The notes under the pieces are model-generated. The model was not told the DNA's origin, made no database searches, and saw nothing but the letters and a program-made list of their open reading frames with translations. This document shows, piece by piece, positions 1 through 49,560 of a stretch of DNA of 64,000 bases (positions are counted from its first letter, which is position 1; every line of letters starts with the position of its first letter). Made by a program: the position numbers and the translations under genes. This DNA is from Haliclystus octoradiatus. Lineage: Eukaryota; Cnidaria; Staurozoa; Stauromedusae; Haliclystidae. The stretch spans positions 18,879,563 to 18,943,562 of the forward strand of contig OU744447.1 of NCBI GenBank assembly GCA_916610825.1, in the 5' to 3' direction.

Positions 1-306
1 CCCAAGCCAGTATTAGATAAGGTTCGCTGAAATTATTTCATTATAATCTGATAATTTTTTATTTTATTATACTAATGTATATGTATACATCCTTCTGTAC
101 TTATATAGATGCCTTTAATAACTGAAGTGGTTTACTTGTAAGTCTGGAATCACCATGTTATTATTGATATAGTTGTGTCTATCTATTCAGATTTGCTTAT
201 TTGATCAGTACGGTATGATTAGTTTGTTAAAATTGATGGAATTATATGCAGACATTAGGCCTAAACGTTTTCCATATTTTGATTGACCTCAATACTTTCC
301 CTTGTG
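1..306. other. Intron or upstream sequence, nothing recognised
   Basis: AT-rich sequence without coding potential or repeat structure that I can see. It is probably intron between the unseen C1-domain exons and exon 1 of the window. Confidence 0.4.
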
Positions 307-495
307 CAAAACAGTTCACAGTTCATGAACAGTCCATGAACGTTAAATGGCTCCAGTTTTCATGAACTTTTCATAAACTGTTCATGAACTGTTCATGAAA
401 AGTTTATGAAGCCTCCCGCACAGTTCATAAACAGATCATTTTTGGCCATTTAACGTTCACGAACTGATCATGAACTCCTGAACTGTTTTTCAAAG
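307..495. repeat. Short palindrome built of TTCATGAAC motifs
   Basis: Left arm 307-351 and right arm 444-495 are inverted copies (CAGTTCAC...CGTTAAATGGC against GCCATTTAACG...GAACTG), and the interior repeats GTTCATGAACTG and close variants several times. It lies 4-7 bp from the TTA-flanked element at 502. Related TTCATGAAC clusters occur at 3440-3475, 5630-5660, 6596-6615, 9634-9745 and 10025-10062. Confidence 0.7.
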
Positions 496-501
496 GGGTT
501 A

Positions 502-2225
502 CCGTATTTTCCGGTGTGTAAGTCGATTTTCTAGCCTCAAATTTTGAAACTAAAATCAGGGGTCGACTTATACACCGAGTCTAAAAACTAGTACCCAAAA
601 CCAAAGACAAAAACGACAACAATTCAATTAAATCCTATATATAACGGACAACCTATATTGTTCATTTTGTCCGTATTGTTTTGAAAGTAATAACATTATT
701 TTTCAGACAAGCGATTTCAAAACAATCGTATGCATGAATGGTTAATGTAATTCAAAGCTGACATGATCAAGTTAGGTTAAATTCTTTTGTTTACTCAAGT
801 GTGAAAGGTCAACACATCAGTGTGAATATGTAAAACACGCAAGACTGGCTTGACAACTCGACAAACACGGAGAAAATGAGTGTGTGTAAATTACCGACCC
901 GCCGACTCGCCGACCACACAGACCAGATTGATTTAATCTAGAATTTCAGGGTTCACATGACGAATACTTCAAGGCGTTGTCAGAATATTTTGTAAGAACT
1001 TTCTGCTCAAGATTTATAAATTTTCTTTAATAGGTATGTTCTCCGTCGAATTAATTCTTCCAATTTGTTCAGCTCAACAATTCAACTGGGAAAGCATCGA
1101 CACAATTATTACACGCACATCAATCCACGTTGTTTATGTTTCGTAGTAATACATATTTACGAGATGTGGATTGTTATTATTCCTGTTATTGTTATGTGGA
1201 AGCTTAACTGTAAATTTCATGTAAATTTAAACAGTTATTCAAGTTTTAAAACATGTGCTTTACTTAATTTTCTGTATTCTTTCCTTTACTTTAGTACCAA
1301 CGTTATAATATTATACCGTAAATGCTCAAGTAATCGTCCTTGTCCACCTTTGCATCTTCGTAAATATGTATTACTACGAAACATAAACAACGTGGATTGA
1401 TGTGCGTGCCATAATTGTGTCGATGCTTTCCCAGTTGAATTGTTGACTTGAACAAATTGGAAGAATTAATTCGACGGAGAACATACCTATTAAAGAAAAT
1501 TTATAAATCTTCAGGACTTCAGCAGACATCGTATTTATTTGCAAGATAATAAATATCGGAGTGAAGCAAAAGTTGCACTTGCACGGACCGTTGGACGAAT
1601 GTGTACATTCCCATCAAAATCATATACAGTATGGCTTGGAAGTTTCAATTCTAGCCTATTCATGCTTCAAGGGTCACTAAATATGAAGCTTATCACACTT
1701 ATCGGTCATATTTACTGGAAAAATAATAAATATCGTATATATGAATCAAAAGTTCATACAAAATATTCTGTACAACGCCGTGAAGTATTCGTCACGTCAA
1801 CCCGGAAACTCTAGATTAAATCAATCTGGTCTGTGTGGTCGGCGAGTCGGCGGGTCGGTATTTTACACTCACCGGGAGAAAATATCTTGGACAATAATAC
1901 TAAATCATGAATTTTATTTCCAATTAATTTACTCGGGAGCTGATCTGACCAATATAACAAGGCTAAATCATCCATGAATGTAGTACTAGTTTTGATATTG
2001 GTTTGACAAAATACCGCTTGTTTGTTGATCTTGAGACAAAGGAAAAAGAACGAAAAGCCGTAAAGTTTCTACTATGATTATACAAACATTATTGAAAATA
2101 AACAAAATAAAATCGATTCAGAACATTATGACTATGATTTAAATTCGGCTTATCCAGCGAATATACCTTAAAACCTAGAAAATGTAGCCCAAAAACAGGC
2201 GTCGACTTATACACCGGAAAATATG
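502..2225. mobile_element. Fold-back DNA element (non-autonomous), TTA target duplication
   Basis: The ends are inverted copies (TATTTTCCGGTGT, then R-TAAGTCGA) and are flanked by TTA at 499-501 and 2226-2228. Three further blocks are mirrored inside: 863-990 with 1758-1872, 980-1160 with 1357-1515, and the terminal 502-578 with 2171-2225. Most of the element is therefore palindromic, with 1161-1356 as the loop. A TWA target is typical of PIF/Harbinger and Zator elements (established); which one applies here is not shown. Short open frames inside (1065-1400, 1539-1814) look accidental. Confidence 0.75.
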
Positions 2226-2228
2226 TTA

Positions 2229-2926
2229 CCTGCTACCGGTTTGAGTGTTTCAAAAAGCTACTCCCCTGTTCGCTAATTGAATTACTTTATTGAACTCACT
2301 TTCTTAAATCCCATATGGTAGGGGACACAGTTTTAACAAACCAAAATTAATTTCTGTGCCTCTTGTTTATTGCAAATTCTTTGATACTAAATGATACTGT
2401 AACGGGCAACACAGACAAGCAAGCTTTTGTTTAATAAACCTGGTCAATAGTGTTCTTTGCATCAGACCACCAGCATCTTTTTCGCATGAAAGCAAAGGCC
2501 AATGATCTGATTTAATGTTGCTTCAAGGGCAATGATAGTTGTGACATTTTTAAAAATTATTTTACATAATGTATTGAAATTTTGGGCTCTCTACGACTAC
2601 TATAACACATTAAACAATACATGAAACATTATGATGGAAGAGATGATCTACAGCGGTACTAATTACGGATACAATACAAAACAGATATGAAATAACAATT
2701 ACTGTTATACAAAGAAAACAATGAAACAAAGGTAAAATGTTCTATCAGAATGGTCACAGATATTTTAATTTGGTTGTCCAGCAGGTGTTGATAATGAAAA
2801 TGTTTTACTATTAATTATCTATTTATTTATGCTTTTCTTGTGTATTAATTAAGCTGGTATGTCTAACCAGTAAAGCATTACCACAAAGCCGGAGTATAAT
2901 CAGCTGGAAGCTTTTTTTCTTTAAAG
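2229..2926. other. Intron, nothing recognised
   Basis: AT-rich sequence between the fold-back element and the first exon; no open frame resembling the sAC C1 domain or linker and no clear repeat. Confidence 0.4.
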
Positions 2927-40213
<37,287 letters not shown>

Positions 40214-40589
40214 AATTACATTTGATACTAATTACTGTTAATATAAAAGTTACACTCGTATATGATATCAGTTAATTTGTCATTAATTATATAATATGCT
40301 GTTCTTCTACATCCACTTAAATGTTTTCTTTTTCACAATCAACTTTTTTATCAAGGAGTGCACACTTGCATCAATGGAACTATTAAACAAGCGAGGAGCA
40401 CATAATAGTTTCATTCATGCTGTCCATCAATGAGTATCAGACACACACCGCTATCTTAAAAGTAGTACTATTTTGTATCTTTGTTTCTGTGGTGAAGCCA
40501 AAGATATTAAAGAGAGGCGATGGGTAGAGAAAAATGGAATTTCACTCAAGGTGATTTGAAATAGAAAACACGATTTTGAAATAGAGACA
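40214..40589 (+). other. Sequence between the sAC stop codon and the minisatellite
   Basis: Probably 3' UTR and flank. No AATAAA; AATATAAA near 40240 is a weak candidate. A possible alternative last exon after TTTATCAAG (about 40355) would encode ECTLASMELLNKRGAHNSF in one phase and stop soon after, or SAHLHQWNY in the phase that fits exon 23 spliced at ACAAG. Neither is proven. Confidence 0.4.
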
Positions 40590-40819
40590 ACACCACACTA
40601 CCATCAGTCTAAATAGAGTCTACGTACAGAATAGGGCCCAGTCTTCCGAACTGCATACCATCTACGTGCAGACTAGATCCAAAAATACCAACAGTCTGCA
40701 TACAGTCTACGTGCAGACTAAAGCCCAGTCTTCCTACGGTATGCGTACAGTCAACATGCAGACTAGACCTCAAACTACCATCAGTCTACGTACAGTCTAC
40801 GTGCAGACTTGAGCCCAGT

Positions 40820-41849
40820 CTTCCTCCGAACAGCACACAGTCTACACGTAGACTAGAACGAAAAATATCAACAGTCTGCATACAGTCTACGTGCAGACTA
40901 GAGCCCAGTCTCCCCTATAACTGCATACAGTCTACGTGTAGACTAGACCAAAAATACCAACAGTCTGCATACAGTCTACGTGCAGACTAGAGCCAAGTCT
41001 CCCCTTTAACAGCATACAGTCTACAAGTAGAGTAGACCAAAAAATACCTACAGTCTGCATACAGTTTTTCCATGAACTGCATACAGTCTACGTGTAGACT
41101 ACACCCAAAATACCAACAGTCTGCATACAGTCTACGTGCAGACTTGAGCCCAGTCTTCCTCCGAACTGCAGACAGTCTACACGTAGACTAGACCGAAAAA
41201 TATCAACAGTTTGCATACAGTCTACGTGCAGACTAGAGCCCAATCTTCCTACGGTCTGCGTACAGTCTACGTGCAGACTAGACCTCAAACTGATATCAGT
41301 CTACGTACAGTATGCGTGCAGACTAGAACCCAGTCTTCCTCCGAACTGCACACAGTCTACACGTAGACTAGACCGAAAAATATCAACAGTCTGCATACAG
41401 TCTACGTGCAGACTAGAGCCCAGTCTCCCCTATAACTGCATACAGTCTACGTGTAGACTAGACCAAAAATAACAACAGTCTGCATACAGTCTACGTGCAG
41501 ACTAGAGCCAAGTCTCCCCTTTAACAGCATACAGTCTACAAGTAGAGTAGACCAAAAAATACCTACAGTCTGCATACAGTTTTTCCATGAACTGCATACA
41601 GTCTACGTGTAGACTACACCCAAAATACCAACAGTCTGCATACAGTCTACGTGCAGACTTGAGCCCAGTCTTCCTCCGAACTGCAGACAGTCTACACGTA
41701 GACTAGACCGAAAAATATCAACAGTTTGCATACAGTCTACGTGCAGACTAGAGCCCAATCTTCCTACGGTCTGCGTACAGTCTACGTGCAGACTAGACCT
41801 CAAACTGATATCAGTCTACGTACAGTATGCGTGCAGACTAGAACCCAGT
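40820..41849. repeat. 515-bp tandem duplication in the array
   Basis: 40820-41334 and 41335-41849 are near-identical (offset 515). Both include an irregular partial unit (CATACAGTTTTTCCATGAAC). 515 is not a multiple of 45, so the block contains truncated units. Confidence 0.85.
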
Positions 41850-43259
41850 ATTTTTGTGGTCTGCATACAGACTAAATACATAACGACCCATAAATACCAA
41901 CGGTCTACATACAGTCTACATGAAGAATAGACCCCAGTTTCCACGATCTGCAAACAGTCTACATGTAGACTAGACCACAAAATACCAACAGTCTGCATGC
42001 TGTCTACGTCAAGGCTAGACCCCAGTCTTCCTACGGTCTGCATACAGTCTACATGTAGACTAGACCTAAGTTTACTCAAAATCTGCCTACAGTCTACGTG
42101 CAAACTAGACCCCAGACTACCTTACTCTATGTACAGTCTACCTGCAGACTAGACCCCAATCTATAAACGGTCTGCACATAGTCCACGTGCAGACTAGAGC
42201 CCAGTCTTCCTACGGTTTGCATACAGTTTAGGTGCAGACTAGATCCCAAACTACCATCAGTCTACCTACAGTCTACGTGCAGACTAGAGCCAAGTGTTCC
42301 TCCGAACTGCATACAGTCTACATGTAGACTAGACCCCAAACTACATTCAGTCTACGTACAGTCTACGTGCAGACTAGAGCCCATTCTTCCCCTGGACTGC
42401 ATACCGTCTACGTGTAGACTAGACCCAAACATACCAACAGTCTGCATACAATCTACGTGCCGATTAGAGCCCAGTCTTCCTACGGTCTGCACACAGTCTA
42501 CGTGCAGACTACACCCCAAACTACAATCAGTCTACGTACAATCAACGTGCAGATTAGAGCCCAGTCTTGCTCATAACTGCATACAGTCTATGTGTAGACT
42601 AGACCAAAAAATATCAAGAGTCTGCATACAGTCTACGAGCAGACTAGAGCCCACTCTTCCTACGGTCTGTGTATAGTCTACGTGCAGACTAAACCTCAAA
42701 CTACCATCAGTCTACGTACTGTCTACATGCAGACTAGACTCCCAAACTACCATCAGCCTACGTACCATCTAGGTGCAGACTAGAGCCCAGTCTTCCTCTG
42801 AACTGCATACAGTCTACGTGTAGATTAGAGCCCAGTCTCCCCTATAACTGCATACAGTCTACGTGTAGACTAGACCAAAAATACCAACAGTCTGCATACA
42901 GTCTACGTGCAGACTAGAGCCCAGTCTCCCCTTTAACAGCATACAGTCTACAAGTAGAGTAGACCAAAAAATACCTACAGTCTGCATACAGTCTAGGTGC
43001 AGACTAGAGCCCAGTTTTCCCATGAACTGCATACAGTCTACGTGTAGACTACACCCAAAAATACCAACAGTCTGCATACAGTCTACGTGAAGACTAGAGC
43101 CCAGTCTTCCTACGGTCTGCGTACAGTCTACGTGCAGACTAGACCGAAAACTGATATCAGTCTACGTACAGTATACGTGCAGACTAGAACCCAGTTTTTC
43201 TGTGGTCTGCATACAGACTACATGCATGAGGATCCATAAATTCCAACGGTCTACATACA

Positions 43260-46200
43260 GTCTACATGAAGAATAGACCCCAGTTCCCCACGATCTGCAA
43301 ACAGTCTACATGTAGACTAGACCAAAAACTACCATCAGTCTACCGACAGTCTACGTGCAAACTAGATCCCAGTCTTCCTCTGAACTTCATACAGTCTACG
43401 TGTCGACTAAACCCAAAAATACCAACAGTCTGCATACAGTCTACGTGCAGAGTAGAGCCCAGTCTCCCCTTTAACAGCATACAGTCTACAAGTAGACTAG
43501 ACCCAAAAATACCTACAGTCTGCATGCAGTCTAGGTGCAGACTAGAGCCCAGTCTTCCAATGAACTGCATATAGTCTGCCTGCAGACTAGACCCCAAACT
43601 ACCATCAGTCTACGTACAGTCTACGTGCAGACTAGAGCCCAGTCTTTCTACGATCTGCGTACAGTCTACATGCAGACTAGACCTCAAACTATCGCCAGTA
43701 TACGTACATTCTACCTGCAGACTAGAGCGCAGCCTTTCTACGATCTGCATACAGTCTACAGGCAGACTAGACCCCAAACTACCATCAATCTACATACAGT
43801 CTACGTGCAGACTAGAGCCCAGTCTTCCTTTGAACTGCTTACAGTCTACGTGTAGAATAGACCCCAGTTCCCCACGATTTGCAAACAGTCTACATGTAGA
43901 CTAGACCAAAAACTACCATCAGTCTACCGACAGTCTACGTGCATACTAGATCCCAGTCTTCCTCTGAACTTCATACAGTCTACGTGTCGACTAAACCCAA
44001 AAATACCAACAGTCTGCATACAGTCTACGTGCAGAGTAGAGCCCAGTCTCCCCTTTAACAGCATACAGTCTACAAGTAGACTAGACCCAAAAATACCTAC
44101 AGTCTGCATGCAGTCTAGGTGCAGACTAGAGCCCAGTCTTCCAATGAACTGCATATAATCTGCCTGCAGACTAGACCCCAAACTACCATCAGTCTACGTA
44201 CAGTCTACGTGCAGACTAGAGCCCAGTCTTTCTACGATCTGCGTACAGTCTACATGCAGACTAGACCTCAAACTATCACCAGTATACGTACATTCTACCT
44301 GCAGACTAGAGCGCAGCCTTTCTACGATCTGCATACAGTCTACAGGCAGACTAGACCCCAAACTACCATCAATCTACATACAGTCTACGTGCAGACTAGA
44401 GCCCAGTCTTCCTTTGAACTGCTTACAGTCTACGTGTAGACTGGACCAAAAAATACCAAGAGTCTGCATACAGTCTAGGTGCAGACTAGAGCCCAGTCTT
44501 CCTCTGAACTGCATACGTGTCGACTAAACCCAAAAATACCAACAGTCTGCATACAGTCTACGTGCAGAGTAGAGCCCACTCTCCCCTTTAACAGCATACA
44601 GTCTACAAGTAGACTAGACCCCAAACTACAATCAGTCTACCGACAGTCTACGTGCAAACTAGATCCCAGTCTTCCTCTGAACTTCATACAGTCTACGTGT
44701 CGACTAAACCCAAAAATACCAACAGTCTGCATACAGTCTACGAGCAGAGTAGAGCCCAGTCTCCCCTTTAACAGCATACAGTCTACAAGTGGACTAGACC
44801 CAAAAATAGCTACAGTCTGCATACAGTCTAGGTGCAGACTAGAGCCCAGTCTTCCAATGAACTGCATATAGTCTGCCTGCAGACTAGACCCCAAACTACC
44901 ATCAGTCTACGTACAGTCTACGTGCAGATTAGAGCCCAGTCTTCCTCTGAACTTCATACAGTCTACGTGTCGACTATACCCAAAAATACCTACAGTCTGC
45001 ATACAGTCTACGTGCAGAGTAGAGCCCACTCTCCCCTTTAACAGCATACAGTCTACAAGTAGACTAGAACCCAAACTACCATCAGTCTACGTACAGTCTA
45101 CGTGCAGACTAGAGCCCAGTCTTCCTACGATCTGCGTACAGTCTTCATGCAGACTAGACCTCAAACTATCACCAGTATACGTACATTCTACCTGCAGACT
45201 AGAGCACAGCCTTTCTACGATCTGCATACAGTCTACAGGCAGACTAGACCCCAAACTACCATCAATCTACGTACAGTCTACGTGCAGACTAGAGCCCAGT
45301 CTTCCTTTGAACTGCTTACAGTCTACGTGTAGACTGGACCAAAAAATACCAAGAATCTGCATACAGTCTAGGTGCAGACTAGATCCCAGTCTTCCTCTGA
45401 ACTGCATACAGTCTACGTGTCGACTAAACCCAAAAATACCAACAGTCTGCATACAGTCTACGTGCAGAGTAGAGCGCACTCTCCCTTTTAACAGCATACA
45501 GTCTACAAGTAGACTAGACCCCAAACTACCATCAGTCTACGTACAGTCTACGTGCAGATTAGAGCCAAGTCTTCCTCTGAACTGCATACAGTCTACATGT
45601 CGACTAGACCCAAAAATATCTACAGTCTGCATACAGTCTAGGTGCAGACTAGAGCCAGAAATACCTACAGTCTGCATACAGTCTAGGTGAAGACTAGAGC
45701 CCAGTCTTCCCATGAACTGCATACAGTCTACGTGTAGACTAGACCAAAAATACCAACAGTCTGCATACAGTCTATGTGCAGACTACAGCGCAGTCTTCCT
45801 ACGATCTGCGTACAGTCTACATGCAGACTAGACCTCAAACTATCACCAGTATACGTACATTCTACCTGCAGACTAGAGCACAGCCTTGCTACTATCTGCA
45901 TACAGTCTACATGCAGACTAGATCCAAAACTACCATCAATCTACGTACAGTCTACGTGCAGACTAGAGGCCAGTCTTCCTACGGTATGCATACAGTGTAT
46001 GTGCAGACTAGACCCCAAACTATCACAAGTCTACGTACCGTGTACGTGCAGACTAGAGCCCAGTCTTCCTTCGAACTGCTTACAGTCTACGTGTAGACTG
46101 GACCAAAAAATACCAAGAGTCTGCATACAGTATACGTGTAGACTAGACCCAAAATTACCAATAGTCTTCATACAGGTTACGTACAGACAAGGGCCCAGTC

Positions 46201-49200
46201 TCCCCTTTAACAGCATACAGTCTACCTGTAGACTAGACCTAAAAATACCTACCGTCTGTATACAGTCTACGTGCAGACAAGAGCCCAGTCTCCCCTTTAA
46301 CAGCATACAGTCTACGTGTAGACTAGACCCAAAAATACCTACAGTCTGCATACCGTCTACGAGCAGACTAGAGCCCAGTCTTCCCATGAACTGCATACAG
46401 TCCATTTGTAGACTAGACCCAAAAATACCAATAGTCTGCATACAGTCTATGTGCAGACTAGAGCCCAGTCTTCCTACGGTCTGCGTACAGTCTACGTGCA
46501 GACTAGACCGAAAACTGATATCAGTCTACGTACAGTATACGTGCAGACTAGAACCCAGTTTTTCTGTGGTCTGCATACAGACTACATGCATAAGGATCCA
46601 TAAATTCCAACGGTCTACATACAGTCTACATGAAGAATAGACCCCAGTTCCCCACGATCTGCAAACAGTCTACATGTAGACTAGACCAAAAACTACCATC
46701 AGTCTACCGACAGTCTACGTGCAAACTAGATCCCAGTCTTCCTCTGAACTTCATACAGTCTACGTGTCGACTAAACCCAAAAATACCAACAGTCTGCATA
46801 CAGTCTACGTGCAGAGTAGAGCCCAGTCTCCCCTTTAACAGCATACAGTCTACAAGTAGACTAGACCCAAAAATACCTACAGTCTGCATGCAGTCTAGGT
46901 GCAGACTAGAGCCCAGTCTTTCTACGATCTGCGTACAGTCTACATGCAGACTAGACCTCAAACTATCGCCAGTATACGTACATTCTACCTGCAGACTAGA
47001 GCGCAGCCTTTCTACGATCTGCATACAGTCTACAGGCAGACTAGACCCCAAACTACCATCAATCTACATACAGTCTACGTGCAGACTAGAGCCCAGTCTT
47101 CCTTTGAACTGCTTACAGTCTACGTGTAGAATAGACCCCAGTTCCCCACGATTTGCAAACAGTCTACATGTAGACTAGACCAAAAACTACCATCAGTCTA
47201 CCGACAGTCTACGTGCATACTAGATCCCAGTCTTCCTCTGAACTTCATACAGTCTACGTGTCGACTAAACCCAAAAATACCAACAGTCTGCATACAGTCT
47301 ACGTGCAGAGTAGAGCCCAGTCTCCCCTTTAACAGCATACAGTCTACAAGTAGACTAGACCCAAAAATACCTACAGTCTGCATGCAGTCTAGGTGCAGAC
47401 TAGAGCCCAGTCTTCCAATGAACTGCATATAGTCTGCCTGCAGACTAGACCCCAAACTACCATCAGTCTACGTACAGTCTACGTGCAGACTAGAGCCCAG
47501 TCTTTCTACGATCTGCGTACAGTCTACATGCAGACTAGACCTCAAACTATCACCAGTATACGTACATTCTACCTGCAGACTAGAGCGCAGCCTTTCTACG
47601 ATCTGCATACAGTCTACAGGCAGACTAGACCCCAAACTACCATCAATCTACATACAGTCTACGTGCAGACTAGAGCCCAGTCTTCCTTTGAACTGCTTAC
47701 AGTCTACGTGTAGACTGGACCAAAAAATACCAAGAGTCTGCATACAGTCTAGGTGCAGACTAGAGCCCAGTCTTCCTCTGAACTGCATACGTGTCGACTA
47801 AACCCAAAAATACCAACAGTCTGCATACAGTCTACGTGCAGAGTAGAGCCCACTCTCCCCTTTAACAGCATACAGTCTACAAGTAAACTAGACCCCAAAC
47901 TACAATCAGTCTACCGACAGTCTACGTGCAAACTAGATCCCAGTCTTCCTCTGAACTTCATACAGTCTACGTGTCGACTAAACCCAAAAATACCAACAGT
48001 CTGCATACAGTCTACGAGCAGAGTAGATTCCAGTCTCCCCTTTAACAGCATACAGTCTACAAGTGGACTAGACCCAAAAATACCTACAGTCTGCATACAG
48101 TCTAGGTGCAGACTAGAGCCCAGTCTTCCAATGAACTGCATATAGTCTGCCTGCAGACTAGACCCCAAACTACCATCAGTCTACATACAGTCTACGTGCA
48201 GATTAGAGCCCAGTCTTCCTCTGAACTTCATACAGTCTACGTGTCGACTATACCCAAAAATACCTACAGTCTGCATACAGTCTACCTGCAGAGTAGAGCC
48301 CACTCTCCCCTTTAACAGCATACAGTCTACAAGTAGACTAGAACCCAAACTACCATCAGTCTACGTACAGTCTACGTGCAGACTAGAGCCCAGTCTTCCT
48401 ACGATCTGCGTACAGTCTTCATGCAGACTAGACCTCAAACTATCACCAGTATACGTACATTCTACCTGCAGACTAGAGCACAGCCTTTCTACGATCTGCC
48501 TACAGTCATACAGTCTACAGGCAGACTAGACCCCAAACTACCATCAATCTACGTACAGTCTACGTGCAGACTAGAGCCCAGTCTTCCTTTGAACTGCTTA
48601 CAGTCTACGTGTAGACTGGACCAAAAAATACCAAGAATCTGCATACAGTCTAGGTGCAGACTAGAGCCCAGTCTTCCTCTGAACTGCATACAGTCTACGT
48701 GTCGACTAAACCCAAAAATATCTACAGTCTGCATACAGTCTAGGTGCAGACTAGAGCCAGAAATACCTACAGTCTGCATACAGTCTAGGTGAAGACTAGA
48801 GCCCAGTCTTCCCATGAACTGCATACAGTCTACGTGTAGACTAGACCAAAAATACCAACAGTCTGCATACAGTCTATGTGCAGACTACAGCGCAGTCTTC
48901 CTACGATCTGCGTACAGTCTACATGCAGACTAGACCTCAAACTATCACCAGTATACGTACATTCTACCTGCAGACTAGAGCACAGCCTTGCTACGATCTG
49001 CATACAGTCTACATGCAGACTAGATCCAAAACTACCATCAATCTACGTACAGTCTACGTGCAGACTAGAGGCCAGTCTTCCTACGGTATGCATACAGTGT
49101 ATGTGCAGACTAGACCCCAAACTATCACAAGTCTACGTACCGTGTACGTGCAGACTAGAGCCCAGTCTTCCTTCGAACTGCTTACAGTCTACGTGTAGAC

Positions 49201-49560
49201 TGGACCAAAAAATACCAAGAGTCTGCATACAGTATACGTGTAGACTAGACCCAAAATTACCAATAGTCTTCATACAGGTTACGTACAGACAAGGGCCCAG
49301 TCTCCCCTTTAACAGCATACAGTCTACCTTTAGACTAGACCTAAAAATACCTACCGTCTGTATACAGTCTACGTGCAGACAAGAGCCCAGTCTCCCCTTT
49401 AACAGCATACAGTCTACGTGTAGACTAGACCCAAAATACCTACAGTCTGCATACCGTCTACGAGCAGACTAGAGCCCAGTCTTCCCATGAACTGCATACA
49501 GTCCATTTGTAGACTAGACCCAAAAATACCAATAGTCTGCATACAGTCTATGTGCAGACT
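43260..49560. repeat. 3.3-kb tandem duplication in the array
   Basis: Sequence from 43260 recurs from 46624 (offset 3364). After a 90-bp (two-unit) deletion near 46910 the offset becomes 3274, and after a 180-bp deletion plus an 8-bp insertion near 48500-48700 it is 3102. Similarity is lost near 49570. Indels of whole units indicate slippage or unequal exchange after duplication. Confidence 0.85.

Noticed and set aside
1065-1977. Short proteins inside the fold-back element (111, 91 and 78 codons)
   Set aside because: They lie in inverted-repeat arms and its loop, have no recognised similarity, and mirror each other on the two strands.
2229-2926. The missing C1 cyclase domain or linker of sAC
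   Set aside because: No frame here shows the cyclase metal-binding strands, so C1 must be before the window.
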